Assembly (NCBI GenBank): GCA_963997635.1
Contig: CAXEND010000001.1
Location: forward strand, 62,001-126,000
Direction of reading: 5' to 3'
DNA from: GCA-2728135 sp002728135
Lineage (GTDB): Bacteria > Pseudomonadota > Alphaproteobacteria > UBA828
Length of the DNA stretch: 64,000 bases
The notes beneath the pieces were generated by a model. The model was not told the DNA's origin and ran no database searches. It was given only the letters and a program-made list of their open reading frames with translations. Numbering within the stretch: position 1 is the first letter of the stretch; each line of letters begins with the position of its first letter. Below are positions 27,088 to 35,288 of this stretch, piece after piece. Made by a program: the position numbers and the translations under genes.

Positions 27088-27372
27088 TTACGGTCTTTGC
27101 TTCGTATTTGATTGATAAATAGATACTATAATTTTAGTAAATGGTTTTTCGGGGACAGGGTCAAAACCAGAGCCACCCCATGGTTGACATCTGATAATTC
27201 TGTAAAATGTATATATAATACCAACAAAAAACCCATGCTGTTTTAATGCATCAATAGAATATTGTGAACAAGATGGGTGAAACCTACATGACGGTGGTAG
27301 CCATGGTGAAATAGATAATTGATAGAGCCTTATTAGCAAAGTCAGTAGTAAAACAGAGGCTTTCATAATCAT
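27088..27372 (-). CDS. yidD: Membrane protein insertion efficiency factor YidD
   Basis: This small inner-membrane-associated protein is encoded between rnpA and yidC, its standard place. The core RLYQLSISPWLPPSCRFHPS CSQYSIDALKQHG (one continuous region, residues about 13-45) and RIIRCQPWGGSGFDPVP with conserved cysteines is diagnostic. I choose the ATG at 27372 because AAGGA lies 7 bases upstream, giving 94 residues. The open frame extends 17 residues further to 27423 without a better site. It assists YidC-dependent insertion. Confidence 0.93.
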   Translation of the reverse strand: MIMKASVLLLTLLIRLYQLSISPWLPPSCRFHPSCSQYSIDALKQHGFFVGIIYTFYRIIRCQPWGGSGFDPVPEKPFTKIIVSIYQSNTKQRP

Positions 27373-27439
27373 TTTTGGTTCCTTGGCAAGAATCTTTGTC
27401 GCAAAAAATATCATTTTAGGCAATTATTGCATAAAAAAA

Positions 27440-27811
27440 TTATTTTTTTGTCTGCATTATTTTTGCAGCCTCAGTTTTTTCAAGTGCTTTTTTTAGATCT
27501 GCCTGAAGGTCTTCAAACCTTCGGGTTAAAGTAGCTTTACGTGCAATAACAACATAATCATTACCATTTTTAGCAGAAAAAGGCATAACATGAGCGACAG
27601 CCGCACGCAATCTTCGCTTTGCACGATTTCTCTTTACCGCTCCTCCAATTTTTTTAGAAGCTGTATAACCAACCCTTAGTGGTGTTCCTTCTAAAAGATC
27701 TTCTTTAAGTGTTTGGTCAACTTGTAGAATTAATCCTAGCGATACCCATTTACGTTTTTTTGCCGCAATACGAACAAAGTCGGATCTGCGGCGAATATGC
27801 CCGATCCTCAT
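27440..27811 (-). CDS. rnpA: Ribonuclease P protein component
   Basis: This basic protein subunit of RNase P helps the RNA bind pre-tRNA 5' leaders. The 123 residues show RRRSDFVRIAAKKRKW, RVGYTASKKIGGAVKRNRAKRRLRAA (the RNR motif, residues about 47-72) and DYVVIARKATLTRRFEDLQ. AAGG lies 8 bases before the ATG and overlaps the rpmH stop codon, so it is coupled to rpmH. It is followed by yidD after 16 bases. Confidence 0.95.
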   Translation of the reverse strand: MRIGHIRRRSDFVRIAAKKRKWVSLGLILQVDQTLKEDLLEGTPLRVGYTASKKIGGAVKRNRAKRRLRAAVAHVMPFSAKNGNDYVVIARKATLTRRFEDLQADLKKALEKTEAAKIMQTKK

Positions 27812-27822
27812 GCTATATTACC

Positions 27823-27957
27823 TTATACAGAGAGGCGTTTTCGGCCTCTGCTACGTCTACGAGACAAAACTCTTCGTCCACCCACGGTTTTCATGCGTGA
27901 TCGAAACCCATGACGTCTTGATCTCACGGTTATGCTTGGCTGAAAAGTACGTTTCAC
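27823..27957 (-). CDS. rpmH: 50S ribosomal protein L34
   Basis: I read this 44-residue gene directly on the minus strand. It begins GTG AAA CGT ACT TTT CAG CCA and continues through SRRHGFRSRMKTVGGRRVLS to RGRKRLSV and TAA. This is a full-length, highly conserved L34. The start codon is GTG with GGGAG 8 bases upstream. It is the first gene of rpmH-rnpA-yidD-yidC-engB-argB and is too short for many ORF filters. Confidence 0.96.
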   Translation of the reverse strand: MKRTFQPSITVRSRRHGFRSRMKTVGGRRVLSRRRSRGRKRLSV

Positions 27958-28030
27958 AACGGCAACTCCCACTTAGCACTTGCTTTGATTAAAAATGTAT
28001 TTTTATTTTTTTAAATATACAAGGCAGCGC

Positions 28031-28059
28031 TGTATAAGCTGAGGTGATGTTTAAGTCAA
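28031..28059 (-). promoter_or_regulatory. Sigma70-type promoter of the rpmH-rnpA-yidD-yidC operon
   Basis: TTGACT (28054-28059) and TATACA (28031-28036) lie exactly 17 bases apart on the minus strand, five of six consensus matches each. Transcription would start near 28024 and give a leader of about 67 bases to the rpmH GTG. The leader is AT-rich without obvious hairpins. Confidence 0.65.
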
Positions 28060-28143
28060 TGATTTTCTTAAACCTTTACTACTGCGATTTTTCAATGTTG
28101 AAGAAGTAGAAGTTTACATGAAGTAATTAAAATATTCACTGGT

Positions 28144-29319
28144 CTAACGGGCGTAAATTCTAACTTCATTTGTTTGAACACTTGAGCTCGTGGTTGAAGC
28201 AAGAGATATTCGATCACTTGGTAGCCCCATTTCAGCAAGAGCTCTCATTACAGTTTGAGCATGACCCTTAGCAGTATTACTCGCCAAAGCTACTTCAGCA
28301 GGTGTTCCTTGGTTGGGTGCTATTGCAACTAAGTCGAATGCACTTTGTGGTCTTCTTTCAAGAACAGCTGAGAGAGTACTATACAAAGCCTGCTTAAATT
28401 CTACATTTTGTCTATCGAATCTAATTACAATTATAGGCCGACGCTCATCTATAGTTTCATCTAGCTCAGTCGAGTGTGGTATGGCATTAGACTTTAATGG
28501 TGGTATATAACCAGTTTGATTAGACAGGCTAGGACCTAAGTATTCTCCGTTTTTTATAGCTAGTGCCAAAGTAGTTAAATTTCGCCTTTCACTATTTACA
28601 TAATTAGTATACCTATCTGTCGTTTCTCTTAATCCACCTAGTAGTCTATTTATTAAAACTACTGTTCTATTAGTTTCATCTTCTATCAGAGCAAGTTGTC
28701 TATGATCCTCGTCTACTGCACCTTGAAGCCCATATGTTGCTCTCACAGACTCTAGGAGATAAGCTGCCATTGCAGAGTCTGCGGCTACTTGGTTGCCAAG
28801 ACTATTCAGTGCAGCAATATCAGTCAGTAATCTATCTAATTCACTTTGAGCAGCATTCCACTGGCTGGAGAGAATAGGATTGCCTGGTGTTGACCCTACT
28901 TGGAGTCTGGCAGTTATTGCAGCGGCTGTGGCATAATAGCTTTGTGCGTTTTGTCTTGCTGTATTTCTAACAACAACATACTGCGCTCTACGTGTACCTA
29001 TAGAGCTTTGAAGGGTTTCTAATTCAACTCTCTGTTGTTGGACTTTACTGCCAACATATGTTCCTGTTCTAGAAACAGAATTTATTAACCCATCTGCTTC
29101 TTGAATGGTTTGAGCTCTCACAGGTTCAGAGCGAGGGGGGTTGTTTTCTGGCTCATCAAATATTACATCAGCAGCTTCATCTATTTCAGAAGCCGCTATT
29201 ACTATTTGCTGGCCTGATGGCTCATCACCTGTGAGGGATGGCCATATATCGCCCATTGAGCATCCGGTTAGCAAAAGTGCTGCTGCAGATACGTATGTTA
29301 TTGATCGGAAGGAAGCCAT
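28144..29319 (-). CDS. Outer-membrane-type lipoprotein with coiled-coil and OmpA-like C-terminal domain
   Basis: The 391-residue protein has a lipoprotein signal: hydrophobic AAALLLTGC with the lipid-accepting Cys20. Residues about 75-250 are Ala/Gln/Arg-rich and helical, probably coiled coil (QQQRVELETLQSSIGTRRAQ). The last 100 residues resemble an OmpA/peptidoglycan-associated fold: IVIRFDRQNVEFKQAL, NTAKGHAQTVMRALAEMGLP, DRISLAS and terminal NEVRIYAR. An anchor between outer membrane and peptidoglycan is a reasonable inference, but I do not recognise a named family. It stands alone, downstream of the rpmH promoter region and pointing away from the tRNA-Arg genes. Confidence 0.75.
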   Translation of the reverse strand: MASFRSITYVSAAALLLTGCSMGDIWPSLTGDEPSGQQIVIAASEIDEAADVIFDEPENNPPRSEPVRAQTIQEADGLINSVSRTGTYVGSKVQQQRVELETLQSSIGTRRAQYVVVRNTARQNAQSYYATAAAITARLQVGSTPGNPILSSQWNAAQSELDRLLTDIAALNSLGNQVAADSAMAAYLLESVRATYGLQGAVDEDHRQLALIEDETNRTVVLINRLLGGLRETTDRYTNYVNSERRNLTTLALAIKNGEYLGPSLSNQTGYIPPLKSNAIPHSTELDETIDERRPIIVIRFDRQNVEFKQALYSTLSAVLERRPQSAFDLVAIAPNQGTPAEVALASNTAKGHAQTVMRALAEMGLPSDRISLASTTSSSVQTNEVRIYAR

Positions 29320-29462
29320 TAATCTTCAACCGTCTGTAATTGAGTTTACACTATTTGGAGCTATATAATAGAACAACATTCAGCTCCTTCAAGTCTAAAA
29401 ATGATAGTAACTCTATAGTCAATACCTAACAATACCCTTTTAAGGTTAAATTATATTATAAA

Positions 29463-29485
29463 TATAAGTTATTTCATAACTTATA
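29463..29485. repeat. AT-rich palindrome in the lipoprotein/tRNA-Arg intergenic region
   Basis: In the 289-base gap 29320-29608, TATAAGTTAT (29463-29472) and ATAACTTATA (29476-29485) form a perfect 10-base inverted repeat around TTC. A further copy of the half-site, TATAAGTTAA, lies at 29511-29520. It may be an operator or a weak hairpin. The rest of the gap shows nothing I can name. Confidence 0.35.
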
Positions 29486-29608
29486 ACTAATAAAGACAAT
29501 TTGTATAGGGTATAAGTTAAAGAAGATTGTCACACTTGCAGCGTTCTATTGATTTAGTTAGTGTCATTTTTCTTAAAAGTAAGTCAAAAAAGCATTTTTA
29601 TACTACAT

Positions 29609-29685
29609 GCGCCCGTAGCTCAGCTGGATAGAGCACCAGACTACGAATCTGGGGGTCGGGAGTTCGAATCTTCCCGGGCGCGCCA
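29609..29685 (+). tRNA. tRNA-Arg(ACG)
   Basis: A complete 77-base cloverleaf including encoded CCA is readable. The acceptor GCGCCCG pairs with CGGGCGC. There is a D-arm GCTC...GAGC, anticodon stem CAGA/TCTG with loop CTACGAA (anticodon ACG), and T-arm GGGAG-TTCGAAT-CTTCC. A34 would be deaminated to inosine to read CGU, CGC and CGA. The next tRNA, 60 bases downstream, is identical except for one base. Confidence 0.95.
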
Positions 29686-29745
29686 TTTTGTAAGGAAATG
29701 TGTTTAGGTTTTAGTTATTAGTTATGGTGATGACTAACTTAGTAT

Positions 29746-29822
29746 GCGCCCGTAGCTCAGCTGGATAGAGCACCAGACTTCGAATCTGGGGGTCGGGAGT
29801 TCGAATCTTCCCGGGCGCGCCA
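29746..29822 (+). tRNA. tRNA-Arg(TCG)
   Basis: This 77-base cloverleaf with encoded CCA equals the preceding tRNA at every position except anticodon base 34, where T replaces A. The loop is CTTCGAA, so the anticodon is TCG, which reads CGA and by wobble CGG. It is evidently a tandem copy of tRNA-Arg(ACG). Confidence 0.93.
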
Positions 29823-29882
29823 ACTATCCAGATTTTAAGACTATTCTCTATCCAAAAAGCATACGTTTATTAAAATAAGAAA

Positions 29883-30167
29883 TTAGCCACTAGCTAATAC
29901 TTCACCTGCTTGAACTGAAACTAATGACATGGAGAATTCGGCTGCTGCTTCACTACGTATTTCAGATATTTTTTCCGCTGCGATTTTAGCGGTTTCACCG
30001 TCTGGATAATGAGTGACTACCATCATGGACAGATCACCTGTTCGAACCATGCTTACAGTTGTTGCTCCTAAAGCCTGAATCATAGGTACAAATTTATCTT
30101 GTGCTATACCAAGCATAGAATCATCCCAACTTTCCAAATTCCAGTTAGATACTGTAACGTATGACAT
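29883..30167 (-). CDS. Small dimeric alpha/beta-barrel-like protein of unknown function
   Basis: The 94-residue protein (from MSYVTVSNWNLESW) has the size and alternating strand-helix pattern of ferredoxin-like dimeric alpha/beta barrel proteins, such as antibiotic biosynthesis monooxygenase-like domains. An example is ATTVSMVRTGDLSMMVVTHY then TAKIAAEKISEIRSE. I see no catalytic signature. The ATG at 30167 has a strong AAGGAGG 7 bases upstream; a TTG two codons earlier is less likely. It is the last gene of the minus-strand accessory cluster and is convergent with the tRNA-Arg genes. Confidence 0.7.
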   Translation of the reverse strand: MSYVTVSNWNLESWDDSMLGIAQDKFVPMIQALGATTVSMVRTGDLSMMVVTHYPDGETAKIAAEKISEIRSEAAAEFSMSLVSVQAGEVLASG

Positions 30168-30266
30168 GATCAAACCTCCTTATCTGAACTCTTGAGTCCT
30201 TAATTAATAATTAAATTATAAAAATTGAACCTTAAATGCATAAATTTAAATTAATAGAAAATTTTT

Positions 30267-31388
30267 CTATTTATTAAATCGATTTGGACTTAGTGCTGTA
30301 ATAAGTTCGGAATCTTCAGTTGTTTGGCTATAAGTGTTTCCAAGTATTAGGTCTGAAGAAAGTTTGCCCAAATAGGGAGCAGTCTGAATTCCGTATCCGC
30401 CTTGGCCAGCTAACCAAAAAAAATTTTTATGTTTTTTATCAAATCCTACTACAGGATCTCTATCGGGGGTAAATGTTCTTAACCCAGCCCAACTTGATTG
30501 TATTGATTTTACTTTAAAATCAAGAGCAGCTGTAATTCGGTCCATGCCTATTGCAATATCAATTTCTTCTGCATAAACATCCCTCGGGATATCTTCTGTT
30601 TCATCAGCAGGTGATCCAATAATAGACCCCGTTTCTGGCTTTATATAAAACTCTTCCTCACAATCAATAACAACAGGCCAATCTTTATAATCCCAATTAT
30701 CTGGTTCAAATGAAAAAGCAGTTCTTCTTAAAGGTTTTAAGCCCAGCTTTTTGCATCCTGCTAATTGCCCGATTTCATCGGCCCAAGCACCTGCTGCATT
30801 GACAATTTTATTACAGAATATTCTGACAGTGTCACAAACAACTTCATAATGTGTCCCTATCTGTTCTATTTTTTTTACACGTTGTGAGAGAAGTATTTTT
30901 CCTCCACATGCACGAAGTTGGTTAATATAATAATGATGAAGAGTCGATACATCTATGTCTTTCGCATCGGGGTCGAATAAAGCTTCAGATACATATTGAG
31001 ACTTTATTGCTGGAACTAATTTTTGTGCTTCTTCTATATTCATGTGGGTTAAATTAGAGAGTTTAGAGAGTTCTTTACGAAGATTATTCATGGCTTGATG
31101 TTGATGTTTTTTTGCTATAAATAAAAAACCCCTTTGACTTAAAATAGCTTGAGAAAGCTCGTCTTCTGCCTTTTTAAACAGAGGTGAGCTCATAGCTGTT
31201 ATATCTCTGATAACCTTGGAACCGTACATTGGGGCATAAACGGCAACCGACCTTCCAGTTGAATGGAATCCTGGGTGTTCTTCAGCTTCAACCACAACTA
31301 CTTTTGTTTTGCTTGTTAAATTTGCAGCAACCGAAGCTCCAGCTATACCCCCTCCAATTACTAAGACATCAACAGAAAGTTTATCCAT
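30267..31388 (-). CDS. FAD-dependent amino acid oxidoreductase, DauA (D-arginine dehydrogenase)-like
   Basis: This DAO-family flavoprotein has 373 residues. The N-terminal DVLVIGGGIAGASVAANL is the FAD-binding fold, and EAEEHPGFHSTGRSVAVYAP matches the EAQPGYHSTGRSAA-type block known from Pseudomonas DauA. Near the end, WAGLRTFTPDRDPVVGFD and FFWLAGQGGYGIQTAPYLG are typical of the family. DauA oxidises D-arginine and other D-amino acids to imino/keto acids and passes electrons to the respiratory chain. Specificity here is unproven. It starts 9 bases after the cyclase-family gene and is probably in the same transcript. Confidence 0.82.
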   Translation of the reverse strand: MDKLSVDVLVIGGGIAGASVAANLTSKTKVVVVEAEEHPGFHSTGRSVAVYAPMYGSKVIRDITAMSSPLFKKAEDELSQAILSQRGFLFIAKKHQHQAMNNLRKELSKLSNLTHMNIEEAQKLVPAIKSQYVSEALFDPDAKDIDVSTLHHYYINQLRACGGKILLSQRVKKIEQIGTHYEVVCDTVRIFCNKIVNAAGAWADEIGQLAGCKKLGLKPLRRTAFSFEPDNWDYKDWPVVIDCEEEFYIKPETGSIIGSPADETEDIPRDVYAEEIDIAIGMDRITAALDFKVKSIQSSWAGLRTFTPDRDPVVGFDKKHKNFFWLAGQGGYGIQTAPYLGKLSSDLILGNTYSQTTEDSELITALSPNRFNK

Positions 31389-31397
31389 AGTTTGTAA

Positions 31398-32045
31398 TTA
31401 ATCCGCAATTAAAATAGCCCTAACCGGAGATGCATCTGCCCCGTTTAGTTTTAAAGGTAAGCACATTAAGGTATAATAACCCTCAGGTACTTTGGAGAGA
31501 TTGACCGCTTCAAGAACAATTACATCTTTTCCAAGAACTTCTAAATGGCTATGAAAATGTTCAACTCCATATTTTTCAATTGAAATATAATCTATACCAA
31601 CTAACGATGCACCACATTCATTAACTCTTTTCGCGGCTCCAGGGCTTAGATAAACAAAATCGGCAACAAATTCCCCTGAATTTACTAGCCCTTCAGTTGA
31701 ATTTCGTGTTTTAAATAACACTCCTTCACCTGGTCTAATTTTCGACCAGTCGACATCAGTTTCAGAAACTTCAATAGGGTTTGTTACTTCTATAACTTGT
31801 ACACGTTTGATAAAATCTGTTACTGCAAACTCATCGAGTTTTTTACCTTCAGAGTAAAAATGATATGGAACATCAAGATGCGTTCCACTATGACAGCTCA
31901 TTTCTAGACGTGACAAGTTGCAAAAAGAATCTCCTGCATTCATTATTAGATTTCTGCTGTAAGGAGTGTCTCCAGGATAGTCGATTGACTCCGTTCCCAA
32001 CTCAACGCTTATATCATAAATTTTTTTCTCAAGAATTTGATTCAT
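31398..32045 (-). CDS. Cyclase-family (kynurenine formamidase-like) metal hydrolase
   Basis: The protein begins MNQILEKKIYDISVELG and carries the family motif HSGTHLDVPYHF (HxGTHxDxPxHF), whose histidines and aspartate bind metal. The substrate-side DYISIEKYG region follows. The family includes bacterial N-formylkynurenine formamidase and isatin hydrolase, and the substrate here is open. The chosen ATG at 32045 has GGGGA upstream and almost abuts the stop of the previous gene. An upstream frame extension of 10 codons lies within that gene. Length is 215 residues. Confidence 0.82.
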   Translation of the reverse strand: MNQILEKKIYDISVELGTESIDYPGDTPYSRNLIMNAGDSFCNLSRLEMSCHSGTHLDVPYHFYSEGKKLDEFAVTDFIKRVQVIEVTNPIEVSETDVDWSKIRPGEGVLFKTRNSTEGLVNSGEFVADFVYLSPGAAKRVNECGASLVGIDYISIEKYGVEHFHSHLEVLGKDVIVLEAVNLSKVPEGYYTLMCLPLKLNGADASPVRAILIAD

Positions 32046-32046
32046 T

Positions 32047-32448
32047 TTATTTTTCCCCTTTGATAGACTTATCAAACCTATTGTCTATTTCACATCCCAT
32101 AGCTGTTGCAAGAGCATTAGTTTTGTTAGCTAAAAGAATTACTTCCATGAGCTCTGAATAAATCTCTTCTGTCATGCCAGCTTTTCGAGCTGCAAAAGTG
32201 TGAGTATGAATACAATAATTACAGTTATTCATAATAGAAACTGCTACATATATCATTTCTTTATATAGGTATGGAATTTTGCCTTCTGACATAATTTCTT
32301 TAACTTGTGACCATGTTTCATCCAACTGTTTTTCATTATGCGACAGGTCTTCCCAAAAGTTATTTATGTAGTCAGTTTTTCTTGTCTCTCTTATGTCACT
32401 AAAAACCCGCTCAACTTTTTCATTACTTTTTCTGTCTATCGTAGTCAT
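32047..32448 (-). CDS. Carboxymuconolactone decarboxylase / AhpD-like protein
   Basis: The 133-residue, all-helical protein has the AhpD-type active-site motif CNYCIHTHTFAARKAG (CxxCxxxH). This marks peroxidase-like or decarboxylase members of the CMD family. The ATG at 32448 has GAGGAG 6 bases upstream; a longer open frame adds 10 unlikely residues. It ends 1 base before the cyclase-family gene, so the two are translationally linked. Its redox partner and substrate cannot be named. Confidence 0.82.
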   Translation of the reverse strand: MTTIDRKSNEKVERVFSDIRETRKTDYINNFWEDLSHNEKQLDETWSQVKEIMSEGKIPYLYKEMIYVAVSIMNNCNYCIHTHTFAARKAGMTEEIYSELMEVILLANKTNALATAMGCEIDNRFDKSIKGEK

Positions 32449-32608
32449 GTCATTCTCCTCTTGTATAGTTTTGGGCACTAATTCAAGAAATTGTATTGCA
32501 GAAGTTGAAAATTATATTCTTCTTGGTGTAGATGTTTTTTTGTGAGTAAATGTATAGAAATCTTTAGATATTATGCTTTATAAAGTTATGTATATATTTA
32601 AGAGTATG

Positions 32609-33640
32609 TTATACATCTAGAATCATTCTCCCAAAAAAATCCCTGCTTTCCATAACCCTATGAGCCTCTGAGGCTGCTTCTAAAGGAAATATTTTATGAA
32701 TAACTGGTTTTAATTGCCCATTAGCCATCAAGCTAAGAACCTTATTAACTTGAGCCTTTGTTGAACGTCCTGCACCATGAATTGTAATATGTTTTCTAAA
32801 AAACTCCACAAAGTCTATTTCAACACGTTCTCCACCGTGAGCTCCTATAGTCGCCATACGACCACCGTCTATAATTGAGTCAATTGTTTGAGACAAAATT
32901 TTACCTCCGACCATCTCCAAAGCACAATCTACGCCCTTACCTTCTGTTATTGATTTACAGAATTCGCCTATATCCTGATGGGTATAATTTATAATTTCAT
33001 CTGCTCCAAGTTCTTTGGCTTTTTCCAGTTTTTCATCATTACCGGCAGCTGCAATAACCTTTGCCCCTGCTAATTTAGCTATCTGTATTGCGGCGGTTCC
33101 TACTCCACCTCCTGCAGCAGTTATTAGAACTGTTTCCCCAACTGATAAATGTGCTACTTCAATAAGAGCTTCCCAAGCTGTAGCAAATGGTATTTGTCCT
33201 GCAACAGCATTTGTAAAAGATAATGAATCAGGAATTCTAATTAAATGATGGGGTTTGCATCTTACATATTCTGCATATCCTCCCCATACTGTAACGCCAA
33301 GTATATCAGCTGTGTCACAAATATTCTCTTTTCCATCTTGGCAATTTCTACAGCTCCCACAGGACAACATAAAATGTGGAGAAACTTTATCACCTGTCGA
33401 AAAGCCACTTACACCTTTTCCTATATCTGCGATTTCTCCACATGCATCAACACCCATTACCCAAGGAAAGGATTGGCTGATACCAAACAAACCCTTACGT
33501 AAATCTGTATCGCAATGGTTTATAGCACTAGCCCTTATTCTGATTGTAACTTCACCAGGCCGTGGCTCAGGGGTGGGAACATTCTTATATTTCAGCACTG
33601 TAACATCTTGCGAATATTCATTAATTATAGCTGCTTTCAT
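32609..33640 (-). CDS. Zinc-containing alcohol dehydrogenase (MDR family)
   Basis: This medium-chain dehydrogenase/reductase has 343 residues. It carries the GroES-like N-terminal domain with INHCDTDLRKG (catalytic-zinc cysteine), GVDACGEIADIGKGVSGF, and the structural-zinc motif CGSCRNCQDGKENIC. The Rossmann fold follows, at VLITAAGGGVGTAAIQIAKLAGAKV. Substrate is unknown; quinone reductase and alcohol dehydrogenase relatives are both possible, but the structural zinc site argues for the latter. It lies between the AhpD-like gene (160-base gap) and the deacetylase gene. Confidence 0.85.
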   Translation of the reverse strand: MKAAIINEYSQDVTVLKYKNVPTPEPRPGEVTIRIRASAINHCDTDLRKGLFGISQSFPWVMGVDACGEIADIGKGVSGFSTGDKVSPHFMLSCGSCRNCQDGKENICDTADILGVTVWGGYAEYVRCKPHHLIRIPDSLSFTNAVAGQIPFATAWEALIEVAHLSVGETVLITAAGGGVGTAAIQIAKLAGAKVIAAAGNDEKLEKAKELGADEIINYTHQDIGEFCKSITEGKGVDCALEMVGGKILSQTIDSIIDGGRMATIGAHGGERVEIDFVEFFRKHITIHGAGRSTKAQVNKVLSLMANGQLKPVIHKIFPLEAASEAHRVMESRDFFGRMILDV

Positions 33641-33682
33641 AATTGAAACTCCAAGGTATTTTAATAGATTGTCTGGTATTAA

Positions 33683-34636
33683 TTATGGAAAGTCTTTCTT
33701 TGGTTGTTTGCCATTGACCAGTAATTGTGTGGCTCGAAGAACAGATGTGTGTTTATAGGCTAACTCATGAAGATTGTCTGCATAGCCCCCACCAATAACA
33801 CAGGCTACAGGAATTTTAGATTTCCAACATAATTCCAGAGTAATATAGTCACGTATGATTAGACCGCTATTACTAAGTTGTAATTTGCCCAGCTTATCAT
33901 CCAAGTGAGGGTCTACACCGGCATTAAAAAATACTATATCTGGATTTGATTTTTGTATTGCCACGGGCAAATTGGTTTTTAGACATGAAATATATTTATT
34001 ATCGCCAGTTCCTTCTGGTAAACCAAAGTCCATGTTACTAAATTGTTTTTTATCAGGATAATTTTGTTCACAATGAATTGAAAATGTAAAAACAGATGGA
34101 TCATGAGAAAAAAAACAAGCAGTACCATCCCCTTGATGAACATCTAAATCGATTATCAAAGCTTTACGTATTATAGATTCTTTCTGTAATACTTTTACTG
34201 CAACAGCGACATCATTAAATAGGCAGAAACCAGCTGCATGTCCAGGGTGCCCATGATGACTTCCGCCAGCTAGATTAAATGCAATACGGTTTTCTATTGC
34301 GAGGCGACCAGTAAGGATTGTGCCACCAACAGCAGCTAGTGCTCTTCTCACTATTTCATCACTACACTGAAATCCCAGTTTACGCTCAGCTGATTTGTCT
34401 AATTGTTTTTTTAGAACGTTGTCTATGTAGTCACTGTCATGGGCAAGACATAATTCTTTCCTAGATGCAGCATTTGGAGTAAATATTCTTGTTTCGTCTA
34501 ATAATCCATTATTAAGAAGAATTTTCATAATTAATTCATTTTTTCCCATTGGAAACCGATGCCCTCCAGGTGGATCAATAGTATAATCTTTATGAAACAC
34601 TACTGGAAAAATAACTTGCTTCAAATCATTACTCAT
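33683..34636 (-). CDS. Histone deacetylase / acetoin utilisation family deacetylase
   Basis: The 317-residue arginase-fold enzyme shows the catalytic histidine pair in GGSHHGHPGHAAGFCLFND, zinc ligands in LIIDLDVHQGDGTA and AGVDPHLDDKLG, and the glycine-rich IGGGYADN loop near the end. Bacterial members act on small acetylated compounds such as acetylpolyamines, or on proteins; the substrate is not deducible. It lies 27 bases after the ArsC-like gene and 42 bases before the dehydrogenase gene on the same strand. Confidence 0.87.
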   Translation of the reverse strand: MSNDLKQVIFPVVFHKDYTIDPPGGHRFPMGKNELIMKILLNNGLLDETRIFTPNAASRKELCLAHDSDYIDNVLKKQLDKSAERKLGFQCSDEIVRRALAAVGGTILTGRLAIENRIAFNLAGGSHHGHPGHAAGFCLFNDVAVAVKVLQKESIIRKALIIDLDVHQGDGTACFFSHDPSVFTFSIHCEQNYPDKKQFSNMDFGLPEGTGDNKYISCLKTNLPVAIQKSNPDIVFFNAGVDPHLDDKLGKLQLSNSGLIIRDYITLELCWKSKIPVACVIGGGYADNLHELAYKHTSVLRATQLLVNGKQPKKDFP

Positions 34637-34663
34637 AAAGGTTTTATTTTCTATAATTTTTAA

Positions 34664-35011
34664 TTAAATTATTGACAACACATTTTCAGGAGGGCGTCCA
34701 ATAACAGCCTTATTGTTAATGACTACAATTGGTCTTTCTAAAACAGATGGATGTGCGGCCAAAGCTTCAATTAATTTTTTGCGTGAGAGTTTCTGATTAT
34801 CTAGGCCAGCCTTCTTATAATCAGGTTCCTTTTTACGCATTATATCGCGAGGCTCCATACCTAACATATCGAGTAGGTTTTCAATAGTTTTAACATCAAG
34901 AGGGGTTTTTAGATATTCAATTATTTCAGGGGACAATTTATTTTCATTAAGTAATTTAAGTGTTTCACGAGATTTTGAGCAGCGTGCATTATGATAAATT
35001 ATAACTGACAT
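34664..35011 (-). CDS. arsC: ArsC-family arsenate reductase-like protein
   Basis: The 115-residue thioredoxin-fold protein has the active-site motif HNARCSKSRETL with Cys11, the arginine-containing ERPIVVINNKAVIGRPPE strand-loop and the usual ArsC/YfgD length. It may reduce arsenate using glutaredoxin, but many family members near housekeeping genes have no proven arsenate role. No arsB or arsR is nearby. It is the first gene of the minus-strand cluster, divergent from the ABC-2 permease across a 277-base gap (35012-35288) in which I see only AT-rich sequence. Confidence 0.82.
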   Translation of the reverse strand: MSVIIYHNARCSKSRETLKLLNENKLSPEIIEYLKTPLDVKTIENLLDMLGMEPRDIMRKKEPDYKKAGLDNQKLSRKKLIEALAAHPSVLERPIVVINNKAVIGRPPENVLSII

Positions 35012-35288
35012 TTTTAATCCTTTATTTTTTATTTATTTAGAATTTAGTATTGTATATATGAATTATTATATTTTACTCGTTTAGGCTTATCAGGCGTTTT
35101 TTGTTTTTAATGGTATCCAAGTAAGTTACCAATTATTAAACATTATGTTGGCTCCCACAAAAATATTAATTCATTTCACTGGTAGTGATAGTTGCGATGT
35201 ACATATGAGTAAATTATTATGAAAGTATGCTTTATGCGTATTTTTTCATATAAAAATACTGTGTTGTTAAAGATTGGAGAGATTCTTT

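Noticed and set aside
27958..28143. Replication origin beside rpmH
   Set aside because: rpmH is near oriC in some bacteria, but here I see no DnaA-box cluster or dnaA gene; the gap is explained by the rpmH promoter and leader.
29599..29604. TATACT as -10 of the tRNA-Arg promoter
   Set aside because: It lies only 4 bases before the mature tRNA, so transcription would start inside the tRNA, and no -35 is at the right distance.
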